DNA of 64,000 nt from Talpa occidentalis. Lineage: Eukaryota > Chordata > Mammalia > Eulipotyphla > Talpidae. Below the pieces are notes generated by a model. It was given only the letters and a program-made list of their open reading frames with translations. It did no database searches and was not told the origin of the DNA. Below, one piece after another: positions 59,386 through 64,000 of the stretch (its first letter is position 1; every line of letters starts with the position of its first letter). The stretch covers positions 63,947,730 through 64,011,729 of the forward strand of contig NW_023604295.1 in assembly GCF_014898055.3 (NCBI RefSeq). The letters run 5' to 3'. Position numbers and translations under genes: made by a program.

Positions 59386-61139
59386 CCCATCTTTTGTCCT
59401 ATTTGAATTTGATTACCTTGGACCAACTATCATCCTGGCAGCACAGACCAGATGCACTGTCACGTATAGGCACAATTCACAATGCCACCCGACACATCTG
59501 CCTCCCTGTCCATCCCTCTTACATTCTTTTTCTCCTTCTTGATTTGAGAGGGAGGCACATGATTCATCTTTTTAAAACCAGTATGAATCACAGTTTCTGA
59601 AATTTAACTAGTGATCCAGTAAATGTGGAATGAATGATTAAATGACTTGATTGACAATGTTTAACGGTGTTCTAGTTTTGTACCAAAACTATGCCTGAGA
59701 AAAAAGTTTTTTTTTTTTTTTTAATTTGAGGGAGCAAAAGTAAATATATGTCCCGTTTATGGAAAATCAGGTATTAAATCACCATGTCAAGTTCTGCATA
59801 GCTCACATAGTGACAATTTTTTTTTAATTAGCTACTTGATTATATTTAACTTTCTTTCTACAGAATTTACTTCCTATAGAACATGAAGTTCTACTTCCTT
59901 GATATAGAACATGATAGATTTTATACAAACAGCATGAGAAGTAACTTCATCAACACTTACTTACACTAAATACTGTGAAATTACTGGCAATGCTTTTTGT
60001 ATAATTTTCATTACCAAAGTTGTGTAGCTCCATTTAGAAATGACAAGATTTATCCCATCAAACTTGTTAGAAAAATCAATGAAAATCTCTTTTCCATCTT
60101 TCAAGGAAGTTTCAGTATGTTGTAGAGATTCTAGCATTCATTTTGCCAATAACTGCTAAATGAGCATGGATAAATCATTTAAAATTTTTGTCTTATTTTA
60201 CTCAAATCAAAACTACAAAATTTTGCTAGTAAGCACCAGCTTTCTATACACCTCTAAATTCCTATGTTATATACACAATTGTCCGATAAATACAAATATA
60301 AATACAAAGAATGCACTGCATTACATTTAAAAAATCAAAACATGAATTATTGCCTATTGTAACAACCATACAAAACAAATTTCCTTGACAAGATTATAAA
60401 AAATGTTCATTTTTTAAAAAATGTATCATTTGGAGTAAATAGCTAAAAATGTTACTTATATTTTTAATCTAAATATCATCAATTTCAATAAATATACATT
60501 GGTTCAGAGAAAACTTTTCTAATAAAAATACATTTTTCCACATAGCACTTTTATAGAGAATAAAATACATCACAGAATACATAAATATCATAAAGTTGGT
60601 AATACCAACACAAAGACATAGCATTATAATACTCAAATAAAAGTTTGTCATTAGGTCAATATAAAGTCAATACATAATTTGTGTTGTCAATTACTCTGCC
60701 ACCAGTTTGTCTTCTTTTCCCTTCTTTTTTCTCAGCTTTATTAAAGCTTTATAACTGACCAGTAAAATTACAAGATTTAAAACATACCATGAATATGATA
60801 TATGTATATATTGTGAAAGGATTCCTCCTATTAACATATACATAACATCACATCTTTATCTTTTTAATCCTTTGGTTAGAACATATAAGTTCAACTCTTA
60901 GCAAATTTCAGTCACACAATTCATCAGACATCATTTAATTATGGGAATATATTCTGAGAAGTCATTAAGCGATTTCATCATCCTGTGAATGTCATGGAGC
61001 ATGACAAAAACCTAGATAGTCTAGTCTATTGCACACCTAAACTACTTGTGATAGCCTGTTGTGACCATCCTCATTTATGTGATCTGTCATTGAGTGAAAC
61101 CTCATTAAATAACAAATGACTCTATGTGTGTGTGTGTAC
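59386..61139. other. unassigned AT-rich DNA
   Basis: No gene seen. 59386-59640 has weak L2-like 3' end character ('gtaaatgtggaatgaatgat'). A T-run lies at about 59707-59722. A (TG)n lies at about 61121-61136. Confidence 0.4.
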
Positions 61140-62850
61140 ACACCACATCTTTTTCTATTCATCCACTGATGGAAACCTGGTTTATGTCCATGACATGGCT
61201 ATTGTGAATAAATACTATAATGAAGAGTAGAGTATAGAGATACCTATTTTATATCCTATTTTAATTTCCTTTTTATAAATACCCAAAGTGGGATTGCTTG
61301 ATCAAAAAATCTTTTTAGGAAATTCTATACTGTTTTCCATATTGGCTGCACAAATTTACATACCCTTCAAATTGTGCACTATGGTTCTCTTTTTACCATA
61401 TCCTCAGCATCCCTTGTCATTTTTATGATAGCCATTTCATGTGGCTATCCTTTTAGTGCCAAAAATCAAAAAATAACTGTCAATACTAACACCAAGAAGC
61501 TTATCCCTTTTATTTCTTAGAGTTTTACAGTAACAGGTCTTCAAATCAAGCCCTTATTCCATTTTGAGTTTATTATTTTGTGTATGGTGTAAGATAGGTG
61601 TCCACTTTTCATTCTCTTATTTCTACAATTTTCCCAACATTAGTTAAAGAGACTATCCTTTCCAAATTGTATAATCTTGTTTCCTTTGTAATCAGTTAAT
61701 TGATGACACATGTATGGATTTATTTTTGGTTTCTCAATTCTATGATTTTATTCTAGATCCCACTGATCTATATGCCTGTTTTTATGCCATTACCAAACGA
61801 TTTTGATAAAATTATAAGTTTGAAATCAACAAGCATGACACCTCCAGATTTGTTCTTTCTCAAGATTTGCTTTAGCTCTTTGGGGTCTTTGGGTTGTTTT
61901 TGTTTTTCTGTTTCTGTGAAAATACCATTGAAATTTTCATAAGGATTACATTGATTCTGCAAATTGCTTCATTTAGAAGATATGTTTTAATTATAAATTC
62001 TTCCAGTCCAGGAACATGGAATAACCTTCCATTTACTGTGTTGTCTCCATTTTCTTGCATCAATTTCCTAAAATGTTTGTTGTATAGATCATTCACCTTT
62101 TTTTGCTTAAAAATATTCCAAGGTATTGGGCCTCCCCTGGTGGCGCAGCGGTTGAGTGCTGGGCTGCGAAGCTGCCTGCAGCCTCAACAGCGCCGGTTCA
62201 ATCCCTGGCTGCCGGCGAGGGTCCCACATGGCACAACAGACCTCTCCTGCGTGCCTGCTGCTCCCCTCAGCAGTGTATTTCGTCTGTCTGCCTGTTCTGT
62301 TCCCCACTCTGGCTCTGGTGAATTCTCTCACCCTCCTGCACTTCTGACTGTACCCAGTGCTTGTATAAATAAATAAATAAATATTTTAAAAAAATATTCC
62401 AAGGTATTTATCATTTTTGATGAAACTGTCAGCAGGACTGCTTTCTTAATGTCTCAAACATTTACTGTTAATACATGGAAACAACTGATTATTGCAAATT
62501 CATTTTGGATCCTGCAATTTTACTGAATCTCTTTATTAGTTCTAACAGTTTCTTTCCTACAGCCTTTAAAGTTTTCTATATATAATATTATGCCACCTGC
62601 AAATAGACACAATTTTACTTCTTTTCTGATTTGGATGGCTTTTATTTCTTTTTGTTGTTGTACTGCTATGACAATGATTTCCAGGACTACGTTGAATAAA
62701 GTGTAAGTGGGCATCTTTGACTTATTTCTGTTCTTACAGGAAATTTTTTCAATTTTCTTCCACTGAATATATTAACTGTGGGCTTGTCACTGATGACCTT
62801 TATTATGTTGAGGTATGTTCCCTCTGTACCCAGTTTGTTGAAATGCTGGC
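61140..62850 (-). mobile_element. ancient L1 ORF2 region, reverse strand, with nested SINE
   Basis: Reverse-strand landmarks: 'tctattcatccactgatgga', 'ataaatacccaaagtgggat', 'gtgtatggtgtaagataggt' and 'attttgataaaattataagt'. An RT block encodes QIRKEVKLCLFAGGIILYIEN at 62520-62714 where young copies have FADD, so the catalytic pair has decayed to Gly-Gly. It is interrupted by the SINE at 62128-62391. Frames are broken throughout. Confidence 0.85.
62128..62391 (+). mobile_element. tRNA-derived SINE, full-length, short-form centre, nested in ancient L1
   Basis: Head GGGCCTCCCCTGGTGGCGCA, B-box GGTTCAATCCC, short centre 'gctgccggcgagggtcccac', (AAAT)n tail. A 17-bp TSD aaatattccaaggtatt lies at 62111-62127 and 62392-62408. 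The 160-codon frame from 61894 is L1 antisense fused to SINE read-through. Confidence 0.97.
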
Positions 62851-63145
62851 AATCTTAAAATCCAAGTCCCATAGAATGTCAGTCATTGGATATTTTAAAA
62901 TGTAAGACTTAGCAGCATACTGATTTTGCTCTATAGTTTAGAAATCAGTTTATTTTTATTATTGAGGTAACAATATTGTTTTTTACCTAGTAGAACAAAA
63001 ATAGATTACTTAAATACCACATTAATAGCCCAATAGAAAAGGATTGTTTTCCACACACCTCTAAAAGAGTAACTATTCACTCATTTTCTCTATTGTTAAA
63101 ATGCTTTTAATTGTATTTTGGAGGTAACATTTGTATTTCTTGATT
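62851..63145. other. unassigned AT-rich DNA, possibly more L1 3' sequence
   Basis: 'attgaggtaacaatattgtt' near 62962 is a reversed L1-3'-end-like word, repeated near 63151, but the block is too diverged to call. Confidence 0.35.
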
Positions 63146-63880
63146 TTTTTTATTGAGGTAACATCGGTATGCAATTCTGTATGACTGAGAAGAGTAGGTT
63201 CATACTTTTTCAGTTGTATATCATCACACCTAACCCAATGTCAGAGTACCTACTCTCTTTACCACAGACCACTGCACCCCCCCTTACCCTTTTGCCCACC
63301 TTGTCTCCCTCTCCAGTAGACTCAAATCTGCATTAATGTTTCTAGGCTTTGTTTTGGTCGTTTACTCAGTTCTTTTGTTTTGTTTCTCTATGTTCCATGA
63401 GTGAAATCCATCTGGTCTGTTTCACTTAGCATAATCCCCTCTAGTTCCAAGTATGTTGTTGCAAATGGCAAAAGTTCATCTTTTTTGTATAGTTGACTAG
63501 TATTTCATGCCATCATGTATATGTATCAAAACTTCTTATGTCACTCATCTGTAATTGAGCACTTAGTTTTTTTCTGTAAGTTTGCTATTATAAACAGTAC
63601 TGCAATGAACACTGGGATACACATATCACTTCAAATTCGTGTTTTTGCATTCTTTGGATGAATACCAAAAAGGAAAATTCCTGGATCATATAGTATAAAT
63701 TTCTTAAAATCTGGGAAACCTCCATATTGTTTCCCATATGGGCTGGCCCAGGCTGTATTCCCATCAACACCCTAACCAACGTTTGTTTTTCTGGTTTTTA
63801 TAATATGAGCCATTCTCTGGGCATTGATGTGGTATCTGATTGTGGCTTTGATTTCCATTCAGTTTATTTTCAAAAGCACA
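63146..63880 (-). mobile_element. ancient L1 3' portion, reverse strand
   Basis: 'tattgaggtaacatcggtat', 'tgtttcacttagcataatcc', 'gttgttgcaaatggcaaaag', 'gaacactgggatacacatat' and 'tgtggtatctgattgtggct' give the reversed 3'UTR and ORF2 C-terminus of an old L1. The rest of the element may lie in the piece at 61140-62850, but the order does not prove it. Confidence 0.8.
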
Positions 63881-64000
63881 ATAATCACGTATGGAAGTTG
63901 GATCAATAGTGGGCACATTTTTTGTTTCAAGTTTTTTTTTTTAATGTTAACCTGGTAAGCGGTAATGATGAGAATACTGCACAATATTTTTGGAACTAGC

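Overview
This window is a placental-mammal nuclear genome segment. It is AT-rich and I find no supportable host gene exon in it: every long reading frame belongs to a LINE-1 (L1) retrotransposon or to an open frame running through a SINE. Mammalian origin is shown by young and old L1 copies, MIR and L2 relics, and MLT1-type (ERVL-MaLR) LTR remnants. The recent SINE is tRNA-derived: an A/B-box head, a body ending near 'accCAGTGCTTGTATAAAT', and an (AAAT)n/A tail. It matches neither the vespertilionid Ves SINE, nor the carnivore SINEC nor the equid ERE as I know them. With active L1, my best guess is a bat of the horseshoe/leaf-nosed group (Rhin-1-like SINE), but this is inference. The stretch is a gene desert or a long intron.

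Layout. 1-5 kb: a 260-bp inverted duplication with a SINE in one arm, more SINEs and an MLT1 LTR. 5-9 kb: mostly unassigned sequence. 9-17 kb: several 5'-truncated L1 tails with SINEs nested in or beside them, and an LTR-like block near 16.3 kb. 18 kb: a MIR. 19.8-26.4 kb: a structurally full-length L1 with CpG-rich 5'UTR, ORF1, ORF2, 3'UTR, A-tail and a 16-bp target-site duplication (TSD). It is disabled by one frameshift in ORF1 and two in ORF2. 27.6-28.7 kb: an ancient L1. 29-36 kb: unassigned AT-rich sequence with scattered SINEs. 36.7-41.5 kb: a reverse-strand L1, 5'-truncated, with a 729-bp in-frame loss of most of the endonuclease domain and a SINE inside ORF1. 43.6-46.1 kb: LTR, a small 5'-inverted L1, SINEs and L2 relics. 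46-52 kb: mostly unassigned. 52.5-58.9 kb: old L1s. The last of these was hit by a SINE and then by a young L1 with a twin-priming inversion and an apparent 3' transduction, bounded by a 17-bp TSD. 59 kb: a MIR. 61-64 kb: two ancient reverse-strand L1 pieces.

The elements form a readable insertion history (SINE into L1, young L1 into old L1, SINE into one arm of an inverted duplication), supported by matching TSDs. I found no new multi-gene system. The best leads are retrotransposon structures: the inverted and transducing L1 at 55.8-58.6 kb, roughly 190-210-bp tandem modules in the L1 5'UTR that run into the ORF1 start, the in-frame endonuclease deletion, and the inverted duplication at 0.9-2.4 kb.
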